Below, piece by piece: positions 43,567 through 49,495 of a stretch of 49,495 nt of DNA. A program made the position numbers and the translations under genes. The notes beneath the pieces are model-generated. The model did not search any database, was not told the origin of the DNA, and saw only the letters and a list, made by a program, of their open reading frames with translations. Every line of letters begins with the position of its first letter. The stretch's first letter is position 1. Origin of the DNA: an uncultured Coriobacteriaceae bacterium (GTDB lineage: Bacteria > Actinomycetota > Coriobacteriia > Coriobacteriales > Coriobacteriaceae); assembly GCA_949298635.1 (NCBI GenBank), contig CASFXG010000008.1, positions 1 to 49,495 of the forward strand, written 5' to 3'.

Positions 43567-44151
43567 ATGGATATCAAGGTTTCCGGCCGAAAGACCACGG
43601 TAACCGATGCCCTGCGCTCGCATGTTGAAGAGAAGATTGGCGAAGCGCTCAAGGTGTTCGACATCGAGCCCATGACGTGCGACGTCGTACTCCGCTACGA
43701 GAAGAACCCCTCCATCGCCGAGCCTGCGATCGTCGAGGTCACGGTTCGTGCGAGAGGCTCGGTCATCCGCGTGGCGGAGCATGGCGCAGACATGTACGCC
43801 GCAATCGATATCGCGGCGGACAAGGTGACGCGCCAGCTCCGTAAATTCAAGACGAAAGTCGTCGATAACCGCCAGCAGGGTCCCTCGGCTGCCGAGGTCG
43901 CACCGGCGCCGCGCGTCGAGGATCTGGCCGACCTCCTCATCCCGGAGGAAGAGGACAACCAGCTCGTTCGCGAGAAGGTTATCGAGATCACGCCGATGAC
44001 CGAAGAGCAGGCGCTCGTGCAGACGGATCTTCTGGGACACGACTTCTATGTGTTCGAAAACGCCACGACCGGCCTCATCAATGTGGTTTATCACCGTAAG
44101 AATGGTGGATATGGCATCATCAAGCCCAAAATAGAGTCCATCGACGAGTAA
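43567..44151 (+). CDS. hpf: ribosome hibernation promoting factor, long form
   Basis: 194 residues. N-terminal ribosome-binding domain (MDIKVSGRKTTVTDALRSHVEEKI is the family start, shown across its two strands) to about 100, a linker, then the C-terminal dimerisation domain (VREKVIEITPMTEEQALVQ, GHDFYVFEN, VVYHRKNGGYGII). The long form forms 100S ribosome dimers in stationary phase. TAGGAG six bases before this ATG; the GTG at 43561 overlaps the ribosome site and is less likely. A terminator follows. Confidence 0.93.
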   Translation: MDIKVSGRKTTVTDALRSHVEEKIGEALKVFDIEPMTCDVVLRYEKNPSIAEPAIVEVTVRARGSVIRVAEHGADMYAAIDIAADKVTRQLRKFKTKVVDNRQQGPSAAEVAPAPRVEDLADLLIPEEEDNQLVREKVIEITPMTEEQALVQTDLLGHDFYVFENATTGLINVVYHRKNGGYGIIKPKIESIDE

Positions 44152-44179
44152 AATACCGCTACTGCGTGCATGTAGGCGA

Positions 44180-44209
44180 GCGGCCATCCATGTGGGTGGC
44201 CGCTTTTTT
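44180..44209 (+). terminator. terminator after hpf
   Basis: GCGGCCATCC, short loop, GGTGGCCGC, then TTTTTT. Confidence 0.9.
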
Positions 44210-44227
44210 GAGAAAGGCAATTGGCTG

Positions 44228-45178
44228 ATGACCACCGCTGCAACAGAGGGGTATGCGCACCGCTGCCGTATCGCGGTCGATACCTGCTGCGATTTCACGC
44301 CCGAGATCGCGGCGACGCTCGATATCGATATCCTCGGCTTCCCCTTCATCTTGGACGGCGAGGAGCGGGCGGATGATATCTGGACGTCCATGACGCCGAA
44401 ATGGTTCTACGACCAGATCCGCTCCGGCGTGAAGGCGTCGACGGCGGCAATTTCCGTCGGCCGCTACCTCGAGTACTTCACCGAGTGCGCCGAAGAGGGC
44501 ACGCCCACGGTCTACCTCGCGTTCACCTCCGCGCTCTCCTCGAGCTACGAGCATGCGTGCATCGCAGCCGACGAGGTGCGCGAGAAGTATCCGGATTTCG
44601 AGCTCTACGTGGTGGACAACGCGCTGCCGTGCTCGTGCGGCGAGCTGCTGGCGCTCGAGGCGGTGCGCCAGCGCGCAGCCGGCCTCACGGCGGCACAGCT
44701 CGCGAAGTGGGCGGACGAGGCGAAGACGTACGTACACGGCTACTTCACGCTCGACAGCCTTGATTCCCTCGCCGCGGGCGGACGCATCCCGCCGGCTGCC
44801 GCGCAGATCTCGAGCAAGCTCGACATCAAGGCGAGCCTCTCCTTCGACCTGGCGGGCTCGCTCACGCTCACCGGCGTGAGCCGCGGCCGCAAGAAGGCGC
44901 TCAAGGGGCTCGTGAAGGCGTTCAAGGAGAATTACGTCCTCGATCCCTCCATGCCGATGACCATTGTTTCCGCAGACGCCGAGAAGGATGCGGATTGGCT
45001 TGAGTCTGCGATTCGCAAGGAGGACGGTTGCGCCGACCTCACGATCATCCGTGGCTCGGTTGGCCCGACGATCGGCGCCCACGTAGGGCCGGGCATGGTC
45101 GCCGTCATCTTCTGGGGCAAGAACCGTGCGGAGAAGCTTTCGCTCACGGATCGCATCGCCCAGAAGGTCCGCAGCTAG
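44228..45178 (+). CDS. DegV family fatty-acid-binding protein
   Basis: 316 residues; the longer frame from 44192 begins in the hpf terminator. Motifs IAVDTCCDFTPE, the Thr/Ser pair in VKASTAAIS that binds the lipid carboxylate, and GRIPPAAAQIS. DegV/FakB-type proteins present fatty acids to the FakA kinase. No fakA gene is nearby. Repeat E begins 3 bases after the stop. Confidence 0.9.
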   Translation: MTTAATEGYAHRCRIAVDTCCDFTPEIAATLDIDILGFPFILDGEERADDIWTSMTPKWFYDQIRSGVKASTAAISVGRYLEYFTECAEEGTPTVYLAFTSALSSSYEHACIAADEVREKYPDFELYVVDNALPCSCGELLALEAVRQRAAGLTAAQLAKWADEAKTYVHGYFTLDSLDSLAAGGRIPPAAAQISSKLDIKASLSFDLAGSLTLTGVSRGRKKALKGLVKAFKENYVLDPSMPMTIVSADAEKDADWLESAIRKEDGCADLTIIRGSVGPTIGAHVGPGMVAVIFWGKNRAEKLSLTDRIAQKVRS

Positions 45179-45180
45179 TT

Positions 45181-45253
45181 TGACTCATTTGGTGACTCAT
45201 TTGGGACAGGTTTCCGTGAGTCATGTTAAAAAACCCCTGGGGTAATTTTACAT
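45181..45253. repeat. compound repeat: family E (45181-45224) joined to family C (45223-45253)
   Basis: TGACTCATTTGG (partial) then TGACTCATTTGGGACAGG with GTGAGTCA, joined directly to a family C palindrome identical in reverse to that at 34689-34719. It fills the gap between degV and the next gene. Confidence 0.9.
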
Positions 45254-45274
45254 TTCAAGCAGAGGAGTTGCATC

Positions 45275-46360
45275 ATGGCAGATAAGAAGCAGAAGGTTGC
45301 CTTCATTGGCACCGGCATCATGGGTGCGCCCATCGCCGGGCACATCCTTGACGCGGGCTATCCGCTCACCGTCTACAACCGCACGCAGGCGAAGGCCCGT
45401 CCGCTCGTGGAGCGCGGCGCCACGCTTGCCGCGACGCCCGCCGAGGCTGCCGCGGGTGCGGATGTCATCTTCACGATGGTAGGCTATCCCGAGGATGTCG
45501 AAGAGCTCTACCTCGCCGGCGACGGCCTGCTTACGGCCTCGAAGCCCGGTGCGATGCTCATCGACCTCACCACGAGCAGCCCTTCGCTCGCGCGCGACAT
45601 CGCCGGTGCCGCCGCCGTGAGCGAGCGCACCGCGTTCGACTGCCCCGTGACGGGCGGCCAGGCTGGTGCCGAGGCCGGTACCCTCACTGCGATCGTCGGC
45701 GCGACCGAGCACGATATCGAGCCCGTTCGCGAGCTGCTCTCCACCTTCACCTCGCGCATCTTCTGCTTCGGCGGCGCAGGCAAGGGTCAGGCGGCGAAGC
45801 TCGCCAACCAGGTTTCCCTCGCGGCGTCGATGGTCGGCATGGCCGACGCCCTTTCCTATGCGCAGCAGGCCGGCCTCGACCTCGAGCTCACGCGCGACAT
45901 GATCCTCACCGGTACGGGCAAGTCCGGCGCCATGGAGCAGCTGGCTCCCAAGGCGCTCGAGGGCGACTGGAAGCCCGGCTTCATGGTGAAGCACTTCATC
46001 AAGGATATCGGCCTGGCGCTTCAGGAGGCCGAGGACTACGAGATTGCGCTCCCCGGCGCGGACACCGCTTACGGCCTCTACGACATGCTCGACGCCATCG
46101 GTGGTGCGGAGCTGGGCACGCAGGCCATCACCCTACTCTATGCCGAGGAGGCGGACGCTGCGGCGGCTGGTCTCGACTGGTCGCTCTACACCCAGGAACA
46201 GGGCGACGAGTGCAGCTGCGGCCACGATCACGACCACGAGCATGGCGAAGGCTGCGGTTGCGGCCATCATGAGCATGGTGAAGACCACGAGTGCTGCCAC
46301 GGCGAGGGCCATCACCACGACGGCGACCACGAGTGCTGCCACGGCCACCACGAGGAGTAA
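45275..46360 (+). CDS. 3-hydroxyisobutyrate dehydrogenase family protein with His/Cys-rich tail
   Basis: 361 residues, AGAGGAG before the ATG. Residues 1-305 are a normal beta-hydroxyacid dehydrogenase (FIGTGIMGAPI, CPVTGGQAGAE, catalytic Lys in GQAAKLANQ). The last ~50 residues (from about 312) are almost only His, Cys, Asp, Glu and Gly (CSCGHDHDHEHGEGCGCGHH in part), a typical metal-binding tail, absent from ordinary family members. The substrate is unknown. The tail could store or buffer Ni or Zn; the HypB of this organism lacks such a tail. This link is inference. Confidence 0.88.
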   Translation: MADKKQKVAFIGTGIMGAPIAGHILDAGYPLTVYNRTQAKARPLVERGATLAATPAEAAAGADVIFTMVGYPEDVEELYLAGDGLLTASKPGAMLIDLTTSSPSLARDIAGAAAVSERTAFDCPVTGGQAGAEAGTLTAIVGATEHDIEPVRELLSTFTSRIFCFGGAGKGQAAKLANQVSLAASMVGMADALSYAQQAGLDLELTRDMILTGTGKSGAMEQLAPKALEGDWKPGFMVKHFIKDIGLALQEAEDYEIALPGADTAYGLYDMLDAIGGAELGTQAITLLYAEEADAAAAGLDWSLYTQEQGDECSCGHDHDHEHGEGCGCGHHEHGEDHECCHGEGHHHDGDHECCHGHHEE

Positions 46361-46366
46361 GCGCGC

Positions 46367-46834
46367 ATGGACAGCCCGGCGTTCATCATCTGCTTCATCC
46401 TGCTGCTGCTCTTTAGCATCTACATCGGTTTTCTGCTGGGGAGCTGGGCGGGCAAGCGTGCCGTGACGGCGCGGGAGTACTGGCTGTACAACCTCGTCGC
46501 GGTCGCGGGCTGCGTGATCGCGATCGCGCTCGTGGCATGGCCGATCATGCTCTACGCGATACCCTTCGGCTTGTTGCCGGGTTGCATCACGGGCCTTAAG
46601 ATGGGCTATGGCGAGTCGAGCGGCCCGTGGAAGCTCGTCGACCGGTTCTTCAACGTGAACAAGGCGCACCGCGACACCGCTGCCCAGGGCACGGGCGAAG
46701 CCCGCCGCCGCAGGACGCGCACGGGAGAGGCCGCTCCGGACCTCATCTCCGTTGCGGGCAAGGCGTCCGGCGCACAGGACAAGGCGGATTCCCGCACGCG
46801 GCATTCGGCTACTGGAAAACGCAAGAAGAGGTAA
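46367..46834 (+). CDS. small membrane protein with basic tail
   Basis: 155 residues. Two membrane helices (residues 6-27 and 42-70), then a cytoplasmic Arg/Lys-rich tail of about 70 residues. The ribosome site GAGGAG lies in the end of the previous gene, so the two are coupled. No family recognised. Confidence 0.75.
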   Translation: MDSPAFIICFILLLLFSIYIGFLLGSWAGKRAVTAREYWLYNLVAVAGCVIAIALVAWPIMLYAIPFGLLPGCITGLKMGYGESSGPWKLVDRFFNVNKAHRDTAAQGTGEARRRRTRTGEAAPDLISVAGKASGAQDKADSRTRHSATGKRKKR

Positions 46835-46840
46835 ACATCT

Positions 46841-47539
46841 ATGGCAGAAACCACGGAACAGGAACTTGACCCGCAAGAGGCAGAGAAGCTCGAGCAGATC
46901 GAGCGGGATGGCGCGGCGCTCGACGCCCTCATCGAAGACCTAAGCAGCTCGAGCCGGCGTACCCGGCAGTTCGCCGCCCGCGTGGTGGCGCTTTTGGCGC
47001 GCCGCGAGCCGAAGATCCTCGACGCCCACGTCGCAGAGCTTATCGACGCGCTCTACCGCCCCGAGGCCCAGACGCGCTGGGAGGTGCTCGACGCGCTCAC
47101 GGAGCTCGTTCCCGATCATGCCAAAGAGATCGGTGCCGCGTTCGAGGGCGCGGAGACGGCGCTGTTCGACGAACTTTCCGCCACGCTCCGCCTTTCCGCC
47201 TTCCACCTGCTCTGCGCCTGGGGTGCGACGGAGCGCGGACGCTCCAAGAAGGTGTGGCCGATTATCGACGAGGCCATCCAGTGCTACCACGGCGACCTCG
47301 AGTATCGCGATATGCTCGGCTACCTGCACGAGTTCGCCCAGGGCAAGATTGCCGGCGATGTGGCCGAGGAGCTTGCCGGACGCCTCCAGTTCGATGCCGA
47401 GAACGGCAAGGGCAGCTATCTCAAGGCGCGCTCGCGCGAGATCTACGACATGCTCGTCAAGCGCTTCAAGTTCGATGCTCCCAAGAAGCGCGCGCGTGCC
47501 GTCCCGAAGGACGATGACATCGACGACGAGGAGGAGTAG
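46841..47539 (+). CDS. HEAT-repeat-like alpha-helical protein
   Basis: 232 residues, starting 6 bases after the previous stop, with AGAGGT as ribosome site. Successive helix pairs (RRTRQFAARVVALLARREP, LIDALYRPEAQTRWEVLDAL) are typical of HEAT/ARM scaffolds that bind other proteins. It ends in an acidic DDDIDDEEE tail. Function unknown; conserved-looking in its operon. Confidence 0.75.
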   Translation: MAETTEQELDPQEAEKLEQIERDGAALDALIEDLSSSSRRTRQFAARVVALLARREPKILDAHVAELIDALYRPEAQTRWEVLDALTELVPDHAKEIGAAFEGAETALFDELSATLRLSAFHLLCAWGATERGRSKKVWPIIDEAIQCYHGDLEYRDMLGYLHEFAQGKIAGDVAEELAGRLQFDAENGKGSYLKARSREIYDMLVKRFKFDAPKKRARAVPKDDDIDDEEE

Positions 47540-47587
47540 GCGCGATCGCGCCGCCGCGGACCCGCTCGGATGAAGGGATAGGGAATC

Positions 47588-48694
47588 ATGGGATTGATCG
47601 TGAATAAAGACGAGCTCGAAGGCGATCACGAGTACATCGACGGCATCGAGGTAATCGAGCGCTCCGATGTACCCGAGGATCTGCCCGAAAGCGAGATCGA
47701 CGTCATCGAGCGGGAGGATTCGGAAGAGGCGGACGCGGAAGACGCGGACGCCTCCGAGGAGCTTGGAGCCGCGGACGATGAGGTTGAGCAGGACGAGGCA
47801 GGTGCCCGCCACTTCAAGCCCCAGGATGAGGAGGCTGAAGGCGAGGAGGTCGAAGGCGCGTCTTCCGGCAAGCGGCCGTATCTCATCGCGATCTTCGTCA
47901 TCGCGATCCTCGTTGCCGGAATCGGCGGCTACTTTATCGGCAAGGGCGGCTTTGGTGCAGCCAGGCAGGCTACCGGCACCGCCGTGCTCACGGAAGACCA
48001 GCTCGACTCGCTCGTCGCTTCATATAGCTACAACGGGTCCGAGCACGACATCTCCGCGCGCGAGGCGATCGAGAGCCAGTACAGCCTCGAGGCCGTCCAG
48101 AACGAGGACGGCACCTATAACACGCCTTCCGCCGAGACGCTCATCGCCTATGTGCGCACGGAGATCCTGCTGAACGAGGCCGACGCCCGCGGCATCGAGG
48201 TCACGGACGACGAGGTCGCCGCGTATGCCGAGAACACCTATGGCACGTCGGACTACGCGACGCTCGCCGCACAAAACGGCGTGACCGAGGAACAGGCGCA
48301 GCAGATCTCGCGCGACAACGCCAGGATCGAAAAGCTCTACAACCAGGTCGTCCCCGCGATCACCGCCACCGTTCCCGAACAGCCCGAGCAGCCGGCGGAT
48401 GGCGATACGAGCACGCGCTCGGCAGAATACGCCCAGTACATCATCGAGCTCGCGGGTGATGAGTGGGATGCCGAGGCAGGCACCTGGGCTTCGACCGACG
48501 GCCCGTATTACCTGGCGCTCGAAGGCATGGAATTCACTGCGGATTCTGCCTCGTACGAGGAGGCTATCATCGCCTACTACGTGGCCTACCAGGAGTACGC
48601 GACCGAGGCGTCCGGCATGAGCCAGGCGTGGACGGAGTTTGCGAACACGCTCTTCGCCGATGCGGACATCGAGCTCTACGGCGTGTACGCGTAA
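47588..48694 (+). CDS. membrane-anchored SurA-N-like protein
   Basis: 368 residues. A ~95-residue very acidic cytoplasmic N-terminus, one membrane helix (YLIAIFVIAILVAGIGGYFIG, about residues 98-118), then an outside domain like the N-terminal helical part of SurA/PrsA chaperones (ETLIAYVRTEILLNEADA, then VTDDEVAAYAENTYG). No parvulin domain is seen. It may be a folding factor for exported proteins. AAGGGATAGGG before the ATG. Confidence 0.7.
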   Translation: MGLIVNKDELEGDHEYIDGIEVIERSDVPEDLPESEIDVIEREDSEEADAEDADASEELGAADDEVEQDEAGARHFKPQDEEAEGEEVEGASSGKRPYLIAIFVIAILVAGIGGYFIGKGGFGAARQATGTAVLTEDQLDSLVASYSYNGSEHDISAREAIESQYSLEAVQNEDGTYNTPSAETLIAYVRTEILLNEADARGIEVTDDEVAAYAENTYGTSDYATLAAQNGVTEEQAQQISRDNARIEKLYNQVVPAITATVPEQPEQPADGDTSTRSAEYAQYIIELAGDEWDAEAGTWASTDGPYYLALEGMEFTADSASYEEAIIAYYVAYQEYATEASGMSQAWTEFANTLFADADIELYGVYA

Positions 48695-48704
48695 GGACGC
48701 GCAA

Positions 48705-48740
48705 GTGATGGCCTCGCATGAGGCGTGAGGCCATCACCGC
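48705..48740 (+). terminator. terminator at the end of the native region
   Basis: GTGATGGCCTC pairs with GAGGCCATCAC around an 11-base loop; a T-rich stretch follows. After this point base composition drops. Confidence 0.75.
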
Positions 48741-48859
48741 AGTGTTCTTTTGAAGCTGGAATCTAAACAAAAACGCCCTCGTTAAGCGCGGTGAGATAAG
48801 AAAACAAGCAAAAGCCCTTAAATCATCGCGTTTATGGACAGCGGGCAAACAGGTTACAA

Positions 48860-48898
48860 GTGAATAACCAAGCAAAAGGGTACCACGCCACAGCTTGA
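48860..48898 (+). CDS. possible 12-codon leader peptide
   Basis: GTG start, reads MNNQAKGYHATA and stops inside the loop of the terminator that follows, an arrangement like attenuation leaders. Ribosome site AGGTTACAA is weak. Confidence 0.3.
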   Translation: MNNQAKGYHATA

Positions 48899-48919
48899 AA
48901 TAAGTTGTGGCGTTTTTTT
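48885..48919 (+). terminator. terminator or attenuator in the element leader
   Basis: ACGCCACAGCTT pairs with AAGTTGTGGCGT around GAAAT, then seven T. Confidence 0.85.
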
Positions 48920-48948
48920 ATGCTCGCAGGAAAGGAGGCGCAGCCGGA

Positions 48949-49160
48949 ATGTATTTCACAGAGGGCAAGCAGCGGGCGTTTGAACTGCTCATGCAGCAGA
49001 AGCCGGGATTTGACCGCTATCAATCCGGCTGTGCCGGAGGTGATGAAGATTGCGGCACTTCTACCGCCCACAATGGAAATATGAGTTTTGCGTTTTCAAA
49101 GAGTGTCCCTACTGCCCCGGCAAGAGGACGCGGAAAACGCCCGCCAGCATGGACAAATAG
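48949..49160 (+). pseudogene. Cys-rich small ICE protein with one-base frameshift
   Basis: Starts MYFTEGKQRAFE after AAAGGAGG. At TGCGG (49051-49055) the frame should change: one extra C would give DCRHFYRPQWKYEFCVFKEC and CPYCPGK up to the TAG at 49158, as in the small cysteine-rich proteins of these elements. As read, the frame gives unrelated residues. Either a real deletion or a sequencing error. Confidence 0.65.
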
Positions 49161-49281
49161 ACGGGTAAAAAGCCTTACGCCATGCGGCTTTGCAGACGCG
49201 AAAACGGCAAAGGGCATATTGCAATACCAAAACAGCCGAAAACGGCTTTCTAATATTCCACGCAGACCAAGAGAGGAAGTG

Positions 49282-49495
49282 ATGAAAATGGCAGTTTTCA
49301 GAGTGGGACGCAATACGGGATATACCGTTATGAGCAACCACCACTTGCGAAACAAGGAACTCACCTTAAAGGCAAAAGGCTTGCTTTCGCAAATGTTGTC
49401 CTTGCCGGAGGATTGGGATTATACCCTTGCGGGCTTATCCCATATCAACCGGGAAAAGATCGACGCAATCCGCGAAGCGGTAAAGGAACTCGAAA
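49282..49495 (+). CDS. ICE helix-turn-helix replisome-organiser-like protein, 5' part
   Basis: Starts MKMAVFRVGRNTGYTVMSN after GAGAGGAAG and is cut by the window edge at about 71 residues. It has NKELTLKAKGLLSQMLSLPE and GLSHINREKIDAIREAVKEL, the winged-helix start of the replication protein found at the front of Tn1549-like conjugative elements. Probably begins replication or regulates the element. Confidence 0.85.
   Translation, partial: MKMAVFRVGRNTGYTVMSNHHLRNKELTLKAKGLLSQMLSLPEDWDYTLAGLSHINREKIDAIREAVKELE

Larger units (their letters stand above)
48741..49495. mobile_element. left end of a Firmicutes-type integrative conjugative element
   Basis: The stretch is more AT-rich than the rest and carries two genes typical of Tn1549/CTn-like elements. 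CAAGCAAAAG is repeated at 48805 and 48869 and may be an integrase arm site. The exact junction and att site cannot be seen without the other end. Confidence 0.65.

Noticed and set aside
44192..44227. Longer DegV start
   Set aside because: It begins within the hpf terminator hairpin.
1..49495. CRISPR array, tRNA or rRNA genes
   Set aside because: No regularly spaced repeat array, tRNA cloverleaf or rRNA segment was recognised on either strand.

Overview
The window is high-GC bacterial chromosome that ends on the right in a lower-GC integrated element. An archaeal-type topoisomerase I, subgroup Ic aspartate aminotransferase, TatAC next to HypAB, acidic surface proteins, and Gram-positive-style lipoprotein and RicT/ComF genes all suggest a gut actinobacterium of class Coriobacteriia, most like Collinsella or a close relative. 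This is inferred from protein families, not from a database match. No rRNA, tRNA or CRISPR array was found.

Layout. 1-7940 is a glycan-degradation run: the end of a GH78 alpha-L-rhamnosidase, an acetyl-esterase-like hydrolase, a GH3 beta-glucosidase split by a frame break, a GH1 beta-glucosidase and a GH43 enzyme with discoidin and FN3 domains. 8013-14876 holds a TetR regulator facing a KDPG/KHG aldolase, Mn-dependent pyrophosphatase, NhaA antiporter, two small unknown genes, aspartate aminotransferase and a STAS protein. 15089-17760 is tatA-tatC-hypA-hypB. 18133-24526 has a tiny membrane peptide, topA, a zinc-ribbon/DUF3298 membrane protein with ETTV repeats, and tmk. 24523-35606 is a sugar-acid block: a GltD-like oxidoreductase, a CdaR regulator, a DUF4143 ATPase island, a UxuA-like dehydratase, an SLC13 transporter, a DapA-like lyase, glycerate kinase, tartronate semialdehyde reductase and an aldo/keto reductase. 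This block separates tmk from holB-ricT-comF (35742-39357), genes that lie together in many bacteria. 39558-48694 has a four-carbon-acid kinase and dehydrogenase pair, an orphan solute-binding lipoprotein, HPF, DegV, a dehydrogenase with a His/Cys-rich tail, and four-gene housekeeping-like unknowns. From about 48740 an integrative conjugative element of Firmicutes type begins.

The sugar-acid genes make a coherent route in outline: import of an acid sugar, dehydration, aldol cleavage to pyruvate plus tartronate semialdehyde (or a related C3 unit), reduction to glycerate, and phosphorylation to 2-phosphoglycerate, under a CdaR-type regulator. The substrate cannot be fixed from sequence.

The most striking non-coding feature is a collection of at least seven different short palindromic repeat families. 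Five of them occur directly at or inside the 3' ends of genes, and in four genes the repeat itself encodes the stop codon or the C-terminal residues. No transposase that could mobilise them lies in the window.
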